A stretch of DNA of 51,342 bases from Gammaproteobacteria bacterium (lineage in GTDB: Bacteria > Pseudomonadota > Gammaproteobacteria > Xanthomonadales > Xanthomonadaceae): NCBI GenBank assembly GCA_025356635.1, contig JANXRY010000043.1:1-51342 (forward strand), given 5' to 3'. This document shows positions 8,170 through 18,036 of the stretch, in pieces. Numbering within the stretch: position 1 is the first letter of the stretch; each line of letters begins with the position of its first letter. The notes beneath the pieces are model-generated. The model was not told where the DNA came from and made no database searches. It was given only the letters and a program-made list of their open reading frames with translations. A program made the position numbers and the translations under genes.

Positions 8170-9270
8170 ATGCGCTACAGCCTTTCCCGTGAAGCCTTTC
8201 TCAAACCGCTCCAGCAGGTCGTGAATGTTGTTGAGCGCCGGCAAACCTTGCCAGTCTTGGCAAACCTTCTCGTGCAAGTGGATCAGGGCCGGTTATCGAT
8301 GACCGGAACCGATCTTGAGGTCGAGATGGTTGCGCGCTGTGCCGTCGAGGACAGCGAATCTGGCGAGACCACAATTCCGGCCAGGAAGCTGTTCGAGATC
8401 GTCCGTGCCCTGCCCGACGGTTCCCGTGTCACTGTCAGCCACAGTGCCGACAAGGCGACGATCCAGGCCGGCCGTAGCCGCTTCACCTTGGCGACGTTGT
8501 CGGCCCAGGACTTTCCGGCGATTGAAGACCTCGACTTGGTCGAACGCGTCCGCGTTTCGGAATCGGCATTGAAGGAACTGATCGAACGGACCTCGTTCGC
8601 GATGGCCCAGCAGGACGTGCGCTATTACCTCAATGGCCTGCTGTTGGACCTGCGTGAATCCTCGCTGCGCTGCGTGGCGACCGATGGCCATCGCCTGGCC
8701 TTGTGCGAGGCCGACCTCCCTGCCGGCGCGCAAACCCGCAAACAGATCATCGTTCCACGCAAAGGTGTGCTGGAGTTGCAGCGGCTTCTGGAAGAATCCG
8801 ACAGCGAAATCGAGCTGGAAGTCGCACGCAACCATCTACGCATGCGTCGCGAGGACGTCAGCTTTACTTGCAAGTTGATTGACGGCCGTTTCCCCGACTA
8901 CGAAGCAGTGATTCCAATTGGCGCCGACAAGGAAGTCCGGGTAGACCGGGAAGTCTTGCGCGCTGCTCTGCAACGCGCTGCGATTCTTTCCAACGAGAAA
9001 TACCGAGGCGTGAAGCTCGAGGTATCGCCCGGGCAGCTCAAGATCATGGCGCACAACCCGGAGCAGGAAGAAGCCCAAGAAGAAATCGAGGCGCAGACCC
9101 GGGTGGACGGCCTGACGGTAGGCTTCAATGTCACCTACCTGCTCGACGCTTTGTCCGCCCTGCGGGATCCGGAAGTCATCCTGAATCTGCGCGATGGCAA
9201 TTCCTCGGCGCTGTTGCGAGAGGCTAGCCACGAACGTAGCCGGCACGTCGTTATGCCCCTGCGCCTGTGA
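8170..9270 (+). CDS. dnaN: DNA polymerase III beta subunit (sliding clamp)
   Basis: 366 aa, the standard length for a bacterial beta clamp. The ring-shaped dimer tethers replicative polymerase to DNA and recruits other repair proteins. Begins MRYSLSREAFLKPLQQVVNV; contains the conserved YYLNGLLLD and CVATDGHRLA segments and ends VVMPLRL, as beta clamps do. recF begins 7 bp after the stop, so the two are probably co-transcribed. Confidence 0.98.
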   Translation: MRYSLSREAFLKPLQQVVNVVERRQTLPVLANLLVQVDQGRLSMTGTDLEVEMVARCAVEDSESGETTIPARKLFEIVRALPDGSRVTVSHSADKATIQAGRSRFTLATLSAQDFPAIEDLDLVERVRVSESALKELIERTSFAMAQQDVRYYLNGLLLDLRESSLRCVATDGHRLALCEADLPAGAQTRKQIIVPRKGVLELQRLLEESDSEIELEVARNHLRMRREDVSFTCKLIDGRFPDYEAVIPIGADKEVRVDREVLRAALQRAAILSNEKYRGVKLEVSPGQLKIMAHNPEQEEAQEEIEAQTRVDGLTVGFNVTYLLDALSALRDPEVILNLRDGNSSALLREASHERSRHVVMPLRL

Positions 9271-9277
9271 GGCATCG

Positions 9278-10387
9278 ATGCAGCTGATCCGGTTACGGGT
9301 CGCAGGGTTGCGATGTCTTGGTGAAGTGGATCTGACGCTGGCCCCAGGCCTGAATGTCATCGTCGGTGGCAACGGCGCCGGCAAGTCGAGCCTGATAGAA
9401 GCAGTGCACCTGATGGCCTATGGCCGGTCGTTTCGCGGACGGGTTCGTGACGGTCTGGTTCGCACCGGGCAAACCCATCTTGAAATCTACACGGAGTGGA
9501 AGGAAGGCCCGGCAGTGCATCGCGCGGGCATGCGCCACAGCGGCCAGGATTGGCAAGCCCGCCTGGATGGTGAGCCGACCCAGCGATTGACGGACTTGTG
9601 TGCGCAGGTAGCCGTGGTCACCTTCGAGCCGGGAAGCCATGCCCTATTAGGCGGCAGCGGCGAGCAGCGCCGACGATACCTCGACTGGGGTCTGTTCCAC
9701 GTGGAACCGGATTTCCTGATGGGCTGGCGGCGATACACGCGCGCGCTCAAACAACGCAATGCTCTACTCAAAGCGCGCCCCACGGAACGAGCCTTGGACC
9801 CGTGGGATCACGAAATGGCGGCGGCGGGAGAAATCCTTACGCGGCAACGGCAAACTTATGTGACGGCGCTTGAACCCGGCCTGGAAAGGGCAGCCCAAGC
9901 GTTCCTGCCGGAACTTGGCCGACCGCAATTGGATTTCCAACCGGGCTGGAAGCAAGCCGAACTCGGGCTCGCCGATGCCTTGCTGCTCTCCCGGGATCGT
10001 GACCTGGCGATGGGCTACAGCACGACAGGCCCCCACCGCGCCGACTGGCGGCTGGGGTTCGCAACCCTGCCGGGGCGAGAGGCATTGTCCCGGGGCCAGG
10101 AGAAACTGGCGGCGTTGGCCTGCCTGATGACCCAGGCCGAGCAACACGCGCTTCGTCGGGGCGGCTGGCCCGTGATCTGTCTCGATGACCTGGCTTCGGA
10201 GCTGGACCGGAATCACCAGCGGCAAGTCCTGGAGTGGATTCGGGCGTGTGGCGCTCAAGTGCTGCTCACTGGCACTGAGGTTCCCGAAAGCGTCCAATCG
10301 CTGGGTTTCCCATATCGTTTGTTCCACGTGGAACAGGGGTTGGTCCGGAACGGGGAAACGGGCGAGGACCATGCCCACGCGGTATAA
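9278..10387 (+). CDS. recF: DNA replication and repair protein RecF
   Basis: 369 aa. SMC-like ATPase that helps load RecA on gapped DNA. Walker A GGNGAGKSS is near residue 30; the ABC-type signature is SRGQEKL and Walker B is VICLDDLASELD. I chose ATG 9278, 7 bp after dnaN; a longer in-frame start would lie inside dnaN. Two 16-bp parS-like palindromes are embedded in frame, each read as LFHVE (9693-9708 and 10320-10335). Confidence 0.96.
   Translation: MQLIRLRVAGLRCLGEVDLTLAPGLNVIVGGNGAGKSSLIEAVHLMAYGRSFRGRVRDGLVRTGQTHLEIYTEWKEGPAVHRAGMRHSGQDWQARLDGEPTQRLTDLCAQVAVVTFEPGSHALLGGSGEQRRRYLDWGLFHVEPDFLMGWRRYTRALKQRNALLKARPTERALDPWDHEMAAAGEILTRQRQTYVTALEPGLERAAQAFLPELGRPQLDFQPGWKQAELGLADALLLSRDRDLAMGYSTTGPHRADWRLGFATLPGREALSRGQEKLAALACLMTQAEQHALRRGGWPVICLDDLASELDRNHQRQVLEWIRACGAQVLLTGTEVPESVQSLGFPYRLFHVEQGLVRNGETGEDHAHAV
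9693..9708. other. parS-like ParB site 1 (inside recF)
   Basis: TGTTCCACGTGGAACC: 15 of 16 positions of the palindrome TGTTCCACGTGGAACA that ParB proteins of gammaproteobacteria such as Pseudomonas bind. Located about 1.5 kb from the inferred origin, in frame as LFHVE within RecF. Confidence 0.75.
10320..10335. other. parS-like ParB site 2 (inside recF, perfect palindrome)
   Basis: TGTTCCACGTGGAACA, a perfect 16-bp palindrome matching the known parS consensus. It lies 627 bp from site 1, near the 3' end of recF, and is again translated LFHVE. Confidence 0.85.
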
Positions 10388-10443
10388 TTTGGCCAGCCTT
10401 GGAATCCGCGCCGACCCGCCGTGAAGCGATTCTGGCATCTTGA

Positions 10444-12903
<2,460 letters not shown>

Positions 12904-12997
12904 GCGTGACTACTGCACTGCGACTTGAGCCAGCAGTGCGTCCGCCGTACTCTTCTATCTTGCGTTGCCCACGACCATCCAGGCACTGGAGCCCGAC

Positions 12998-14311
12998 ATG
13001 AACAAGTCCTTGCTGCTCGTTGCCGTATTGACGGCTCTCGTTTCGTCATACGCCAGCCCCGCGGCCCACGCGCAATCCTATGGTGGCGTGGAAGATCGCC
13101 AGTCGAATACGCGTGGCGCCCGTCATGCCGCCAACAGCAAGCCGGCAGTCATGTTTCCCAAGGCGACGCGGGCAGAGCCGAAGCAGGGCGGAAACCCGGC
13201 ACTGTCCAAGACACTGAACCAGATCTTCGACCTCTACGAAAAGCAGAAGTACGATGAGGCGCTGCCGAAGGCCGACGCCATGCTGGCCGATCCGCGCGCG
13301 ACGCCCTACGATCGCGCCTCGGCGGCCTATCTGGCGGGCTACATTTCCCTGGAACAGGAAACCGGCGGTTACGAAAAAACGCTCAAGTACCTGCTGCAGG
13401 CGCTGACCGAAAACGCACTCACCAACAACACCCACTACCAGGTGATGTTGCAGGTGGCGCAGATGCTGACCTCGGACGACAAGCATGCCGATGCGCTGAC
13501 TTACGTTGATCGTTACCTGACCGAAACCGGCAGCGAGGATCCGAAAGCCTACACACTGAAGGCCAACATCCTGTATCAGCTGCAGCGCTTTCCTGAATCG
13601 GTGGATACCGTGAAGAAAGCCATGGCCGGCAACCCGAACCCGGACGACAACATGGTCAAGCTCCTGGTTGCTGATTACTTGGAGATGGACAAGCCACGCG
13701 ATGCCGCCGCAGCGATCGAGCAGTTGTTGGTGAAAACCCCCAACGACAAGGCCCTGCTGCAGAATCTGTGTGGCGTTTACCAGCAGGCAGGCGATGACGC
13801 CAAGGCCGGCCAGGTGTTCGACCGGATGCGCGCGGCCGGCTTGCTGACCGAGAGCAAGGACTACGAGTTTGCCTATCGCCTCTTGGCCAATATCGAAGGC
13901 CGTGAAAAAGATGCCGTGACAATTATCAATGAAGGCCTGTCCAAAGGCATCCTGACGCCGACTTACGACGTCTACGCTTTCCTCGGCAATGCCTATTACG
14001 ACGCCGATGAAATTGTGAAGGCGATCGAAGTTTGGACCAAGGCGGCGCCGATGGGCAAAGATGGCGAGATGTACCTCAACCTTGCCAAGCTTCAGCTCAG
14101 CGAAGACCACGGCACCGAGGCCAAGGCGGCAGCACACCAGGCCCTGACCAAGGGTGTGAAGAAGCCCGGTGAAGCCTGGGCTGTGATAGGCAACGCAGAA
14201 TTGGCCGCAAACAACAAACCCGCCGCGATTGCCGCGTTCCGTGAAGCGGCCAAGTACCCTGAAACCAAGAAGCAGGCAGAAGCCGTGTTGCGCCAAGCCG
14301 GCGTCAAATGA
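12998..14311 (+). CDS. Exported TPR-repeat protein
   Basis: 437 aa. I chose ATG 12998, which begins a clear signal peptide (MNKSLLLVAVLTALVSSYAS, cleavage near AHA-Q); earlier in-frame ATG codons lack one. The mature protein is built of tetratricopeptide-like helical pairs (for example DEALPKADAMLADPRATPYD and later KADAMLTYVD-type units) throughout about residues 65-430, consistent with a periplasmic protein-interaction scaffold. It lies between gyrB and the tonB-exb operon, and its product may assist TonB-dependent transport, but that is inference from position. No enzymatic motif is visible. Confidence 0.8.
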   Translation: MNKSLLLVAVLTALVSSYASPAAHAQSYGGVEDRQSNTRGARHAANSKPAVMFPKATRAEPKQGGNPALSKTLNQIFDLYEKQKYDEALPKADAMLADPRATPYDRASAAYLAGYISLEQETGGYEKTLKYLLQALTENALTNNTHYQVMLQVAQMLTSDDKHADALTYVDRYLTETGSEDPKAYTLKANILYQLQRFPESVDTVKKAMAGNPNPDDNMVKLLVADYLEMDKPRDAAAAIEQLLVKTPNDKALLQNLCGVYQQAGDDAKAGQVFDRMRAAGLLTESKDYEFAYRLLANIEGREKDAVTIINEGLSKGILTPTYDVYAFLGNAYYDADEIVKAIEVWTKAAPMGKDGEMYLNLAKLQLSEDHGTEAKAAAHQALTKGVKKPGEAWAVIGNAELAANNKPAAIAAFREAAKYPETKKQAEAVLRQAGVK

Positions 14312-14444
14312 CGGTTGGTAATGCTTCGGGCTTGGTATAAGCTTCCACGTTCCGGCCGCCGCAGGGTGTCCGGAAGTTATCATTCAAGCGACACTGCGAC
14401 GATCCCAAGAACTACACCTTGAGCCGACACCGAGCCGACACCGC

Positions 14445-15104
14445 ATGACGGAATCAGACTCCCCTACCGAGCACACACGGCTTGCGCTGAACTGGCCACG
14501 CATTGCTGGCACCGCGTTTGCTATTGCACTGCACATCGCGGTGTTCATGATGCTCATGGCGCCGGTGTCGGCACCGCATCAGGCCGACAAGGATGATGAC
14601 GTGACCCTGGTCAACTTCATCGAGCCACCGCCGCCGCCGCCGCCACCACCACCACCGCCGCCGGAACCGCCGAAGCAATTGCAGACGCATATCATCGAGA
14701 CGCCGCGACCGACCACGGTGCCGCCGCCGCCGGAAGAGCCGCCGATCGTGTACAACGATCCGAGCCCGGTCGCCTACCGTGCACCGCCACCGGCACCGCC
14801 GGCGCCGCCACCGGTTGAGTCCGATTACAACGGCACTGTCGATCCGAGTGCGCGTTCGCTGAATCCACCGCGTTACCCTCCCGAGGAATCGCGGCGTGGT
14901 ATCGGCGGCACGGTGACTTTGCTCCTGACCTACGACATCAGCGGCACCATCACTGATGTGTCGGTCTCCAAATCCAGCGGTAATCGCAACCTGGACCGTT
15001 CGGCGATGCAAGCTGCGCGGCGCTGGAAGGTCAACCCCGGTACCCGCAATGGCCAGAAAGTAGCGGGCCAGGCGACCGTTTCAGTCAATTTCTCTCCTCC
15101 ATAA
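14445..15104 (+). CDS. tonB: Energy transducer TonB
   Basis: 219 aa. Spans the periplasm to pass proton-motive energy to outer-membrane receptors. Seen: a short cytoplasmic tail, one transmembrane helix (about residues 20-43, including the conserved HIAV histidine), a strongly Pro-rich spacer with a run of prolines (about 62-75), and the TonB C-terminal domain (YPPEESRRGIGGTVTLLLTY through RRWKVNPG). It heads the tonB-exbB-exbD-exbD operon, with 33 bp to exbB. Confidence 0.93.
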   Translation: MTESDSPTEHTRLALNWPRIAGTAFAIALHIAVFMMLMAPVSAPHQADKDDDVTLVNFIEPPPPPPPPPPPPPEPPKQLQTHIIETPRPTTVPPPPEEPPIVYNDPSPVAYRAPPPAPPAPPPVESDYNGTVDPSARSLNPPRYPPEESRRGIGGTVTLLLTYDISGTITDVSVSKSSGNRNLDRSAMQAARRWKVNPGTRNGQKVAGQATVSVNFSPP

Positions 15105-15137
15105 CTATTAACGATTCACACTAAAAGGGTCATCCTT

Positions 15138-15905
15138 ATGCTGCAGGACATCCTCCTCACCGTCGCCGCTGCCGCGTCCGCACCGGCCGGCCCCGTCAAC
15201 AATGCCGAAGCCCTGCAACAGCTGGGTTTCAGTCATATGATCCAGAATCAGGATTTCATCAGCCGGTTCGTGCTGTTCTTCCTGGTGATCATGTCGATCG
15301 GTTCCTGGTGGTACACGATCATCAACCTGATCAAAAACCTCATCATCCGCTCCCGTGCCGACCGCGTGATCCGTACCTTCTGGGAAACGCCGAACGCCCA
15401 GGACGCGGTCCGCTTCATGGAAGAGCAGAAGTCGAGCGAGCCGTTCTCGAAGCTCGCTCTCGACTGCGCCCAGGCGGCGGCCCACCACCAGCGCCACGAA
15501 GGTAGCCGTCTGGTCGAGGCCTTGAACCGTTCCGAGTTCATCGACCGCGCCTTGCGCCAGGCCGTGACCCGCGAATCGGCCAACCTCGAAAACGGCTTGA
15601 CCTGGCTCGCCACCGTTGGCGCCACCGCGCCGTTCGTCGGCCTGCTCGGCACCGTCTGGGGCATCTACCACGCCCTGCTCAGCATCGGCCAGAGCGGTGA
15701 CTCTTCGATCGCAGCCGTTGCCGGCCCGGTCGGCGAGGCGCTGATCATGACCGCGCTCGGCCTCGGCGTCGCCATTCCGGCGGTGTTGGCTTACAACTAC
15801 TTTGTCCGTGTCAATCGCGGGACCTACGCGAAGTTCGATACCTTCGCCCATGACCTGCATGACTTCTTCGCCACTGGCTCGCGCGTCGGCGAAGTGAAGC
15901 GTTAA
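15138..15905 (+). CDS. exbB: Biopolymer transport proton channel ExbB
   Basis: 255 aa, MotA/TolQ/ExbB family. Forms the pentameric inner-membrane channel that, with ExbD, energises TonB. Hydrophobic helices at about residues 43-65, 153-175 and 195-218; the conserved ATVGATAPFVGLLGTVWGIY motif begins helix 2, and GPVGEALIMTALGLGVAIPA is helix 3. The N-terminus is extended and Ala-rich. Confidence 0.95.
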   Translation: MLQDILLTVAAAASAPAGPVNNAEALQQLGFSHMIQNQDFISRFVLFFLVIMSIGSWWYTIINLIKNLIIRSRADRVIRTFWETPNAQDAVRFMEEQKSSEPFSKLALDCAQAAAHHQRHEGSRLVEALNRSEFIDRALRQAVTRESANLENGLTWLATVGATAPFVGLLGTVWGIYHALLSIGQSGDSSIAAVAGPVGEALIMTALGLGVAIPAVLAYNYFVRVNRGTYAKFDTFAHDLHDFFATGSRVGEVKR

Positions 15906-15932
15906 TTCCCGGATCCCTCAGGTAACGCAGCC

Positions 15933-16349
15933 ATGGCATTCAGTTCCAATTCCGGCGGTGGCCCGATGGCCGACATCAACGTCACGCCCCTCGTGGACGT
16001 GATGCTGGTGCTGCTGATCATCTTCATGATCACGGCGCCGCTGATGACGCACAAGGTCAAGGTCGAGTTGCCCAAGGCATCGCTGTCGATCAAGACCGAG
16101 GTCAAGACTCCGCCGGTCACGCTGACGGTGAAGAACGACGGCAGCCTGTACTGGAACGACGAGCCGGCAACCACCGCCCAGCTTGAACAGAAGCTTGCGG
16201 TGACCGTGCAGCTGACCCCGCAGCCGGAAGTGGACGTGCGCGCCGACAAGGACACCAAGTACGGCGTCATCAATGCCGCCGTGCAGATGGTGCGCCATTC
16301 CGGCATGCGCAAGGTCGCTTTCATCTCGGGCCAGGAACGCAACAAGTAA
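15933..16349 (+). CDS. exbD: Biopolymer transport protein ExbD (first copy)
   Basis: 138 aa. Single-pass partner of ExbB. The TM helix holds the essential aspartate (NVTPLVDVMLVLLIIFMIT). It is followed by the periplasmic domain with VELPKAS and the C-terminal DVRADKDTKYGVI segment. Starts 27 bp after exbB. Confidence 0.95.
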   Translation: MAFSSNSGGGPMADINVTPLVDVMLVLLIIFMITAPLMTHKVKVELPKASLSIKTEVKTPPVTLTVKNDGSLYWNDEPATTAQLEQKLAVTVQLTPQPEVDVRADKDTKYGVINAAVQMVRHSGMRKVAFISGQERNK

Positions 16350-16368
16350 GGCGGACACGGAGAACCTC

Positions 16369-16788
16369 ATGGCTTTTTCCAGCAATTCCACCGGCGGCCC
16401 GATGGCCGACATCAACGTGACACCCCTCGTGGATGTGATGCTGGTGCTGTTGATCCTGTTCATCGTGACGGCGCCGGCGGTGACCTACCAGATCCAGGTC
16501 GACCTGCCGCAACCCAACCTGAACCCGCCGCCGGTTCCGGTGAATCCGCCAGAGCCGATCCGCATTGCCATCGATGCCGGTGGCACGGTGAGCTGGAACG
16601 GCAGCCCGACGCCGATGTCGACCCTGCAGGCGCAGTTTGATATCGAGGGCGCGCGGGTTCTGGCCGAGCAGCCAACGATCGAGATCCAGACCGACAACGA
16701 TGCCGAGTATGAAGTCCTGGCGAAAGTGCTCTCCCGGGCCAAGAACGCCAACCTGGTCAAGATCAGTTTCGTCGAACCCGGCGCCTGA
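16369..16788 (+). CDS. exbD2: Biopolymer transport protein ExbD (second copy)
   Basis: 139 aa. Shares the N-terminal block with the first copy (MAFSSNS then GGPMADINVTPLVDVMLVLL) but has a divergent, Pro-rich periplasmic linker (PPPVPVNPPEP) and C-terminal half. I chose ATG 16369, 19 bp after the first exbD stop. Two ExbD copies after ExbB is a known Xanthomonas arrangement, where the second is needed only for some TonB-dependent functions. An intrinsic terminator follows. Confidence 0.92.
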   Translation: MAFSSNSTGGPMADINVTPLVDVMLVLLILFIVTAPAVTYQIQVDLPQPNLNPPPVPVNPPEPIRIAIDAGGTVSWNGSPTPMSTLQAQFDIEGARVLAEQPTIEIQTDNDAEYEVLAKVLSRAKNANLVKISFVEPGA

Positions 16789-16813
16789 TCGCGCCGGTCG
16801 ATTGTCCTTCAGC

Positions 16814-16841
16814 AACGCCGCCCTGGAGGCGGCGTTTTTTT
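16814..16841 (+). terminator. Rho-independent terminator of tonB-exb operon
   Basis: AACGCCGCC and GGCGGCGTT form a 9-bp GC-rich stem around a 5-base loop, followed directly by a run of seven T residues. Lies 26 bp after the second exbD. Confidence 0.85.
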
Positions 16842-16908
16842 GCCCGGGTCTTGCCGCCGTGGCGGGCGAGGCGTAGAACCGGAGTTGAGCCCAAGCCGGG
16901 AGTGCGCC

Positions 16909-17176
16909 ATGAGCTTTGCCTCTGCTGCTTCTCGCAACGTCCAGATGGCCGACATCAACATCACCCCGTTGGTTGACGTAATGCTGGTCCTGCTGGTGAT
17001 TTTCATGATCGCCCCTGCCGACGCTTAGCCAGCACCTGGCAGTGGCGCTGGCGAACGGGGCCCCCTCCGTGCTGCAGGTCCAGGCGAGCCCCGAAGCTGA
17101 GTACGACACCGTGGTCTTGGGCGTTGCAACCGCACGCAAGGCCGGTATCGAGACGGTGGTCCTGGCTGCCTACTAG
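16909..17176 (+). pseudogene. Degenerate third exbD (internal deletion plus frameshift)
   Basis: ATG 16909 opens 39 codons reading MSFASAASRNVQMADINITP and LVDVMLVLLVIFMIAPADA before a TAG at 17026. In the +1 frame just past the TM segment, reading resumes as TLSQHLAVALANGAPS and EAEYDTVVLGVATARKAGIE to a stop at 17174-17176, which matches the C-terminal half of an ExbD. Compared with the two intact copies the stretch of about 45-50 residues between TM helix and this C-terminus is missing. The N-terminal peptide would keep the proton-pathway aspartate but no periplasmic domain. It lies beyond the operon terminator. Confidence 0.8.
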
Positions 17177-17928
17177 CGACGACTGCTGGCGATCACTTCC
17201 AGATAGGCGCGCACGGTTGCCGACAGACCGGCATACAGGGCGTCACCGATAAGGGCGTGGCCGATCGACACCTCCAGCACATTTGGCACGGCGCGCAGGA
17301 ACGGGCCGAGATTGACTTGGTCAAGATCGTGTCCGGCGTTGACTGCCAGGCCAAGCGCCTGCGCCGCCCGCGCCGTCGCCGCACAGCGCTGCAGCTGTTC
17401 GTCCGGCTTGCCGAGCGCATATGCCTCGGCGTAGGGGCCGGTATAGATTTCGATTCGGTCTGCGCCGATGTTCGCCGCGAGCGCCAAGGTTTCGGAGCCG
17501 GCGTCCATGAACAGTGAGACGCGCGAACCGAGCGCGTGCAGCTCTGCGATCAACGGGCGCAGCCGTGTGCTGTCACGATCCAGGTCGAAGCCATGATTCG
17601 AAGTGATCTGGTTGTCGTCGTCGGGTACCAGGGTGACCTGTTCCGGGCGGGTTGACGCGACCAGCGCCAGCAGTCCCGGGTAGTTTTCCCTGGGTGCTGC
17701 GAACGGGTTGCCTTCGATGTTGAACTCGGCACGACCACGGCAAAGTACCGACAACGCCAGCACGTCCTCGGGCCGGATGTGGCGCTGGTCGGGGCGTGGA
17801 TGCACGGTAATTCCGTGGGCTCCCGACGCCAGAATCGCTTCGGCCACGGTCAGAACGCTGGGCTCGGCGCCGCCACGGGAGTTGCGCAGGACGGCAACTT
17901 TGTTCACATTGACGCTCAATAGAGTCAT
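17173..17928 (-). CDS. pdxJ: Pyridoxine 5'-phosphate synthase
   Basis: 251 aa, standard length. Condenses 1-deoxy-D-xylulose 5-phosphate with 3-amino-2-oxopropyl phosphate, the ring-closing step of DXP-dependent vitamin B6 synthesis. Conserved segments seen: [44 protein letters not shown] and AVNAGHDLD. Its stop shares the palindrome CTAG (17173-17176) with the stop of the convergent exbD remnant. Confidence 0.96.
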   Translation of the reverse strand: MTLLSVNVNKVAVLRNSRGGAEPSVLTVAEAILASGAHGITVHPRPDQRHIRPEDVLALSVLCRGRAEFNIEGNPFAAPRENYPGLLALVASTRPEQVTLVPDDDNQITSNHGFDLDRDSTRLRPLIAELHALGSRVSLFMDAGSETLALAANIGADRIEIYTGPYAEAYALGKPDEQLQRCAATARAAQALGLAVNAGHDLDQVNLGPFLRAVPNVLEVSIGHALIGDALYAGLSATVRAYLEVIASSRR

Positions 17929-18036
17929 GCTGCGCCTTTACGGGTAACTGAATTGTCCAGCACCGACCCCATGCCGGCCCGAAATATGCGTCCCTCCGCA
18001 CATTATCGCCTTGATCGGCGACGGCATACTGCGGCA

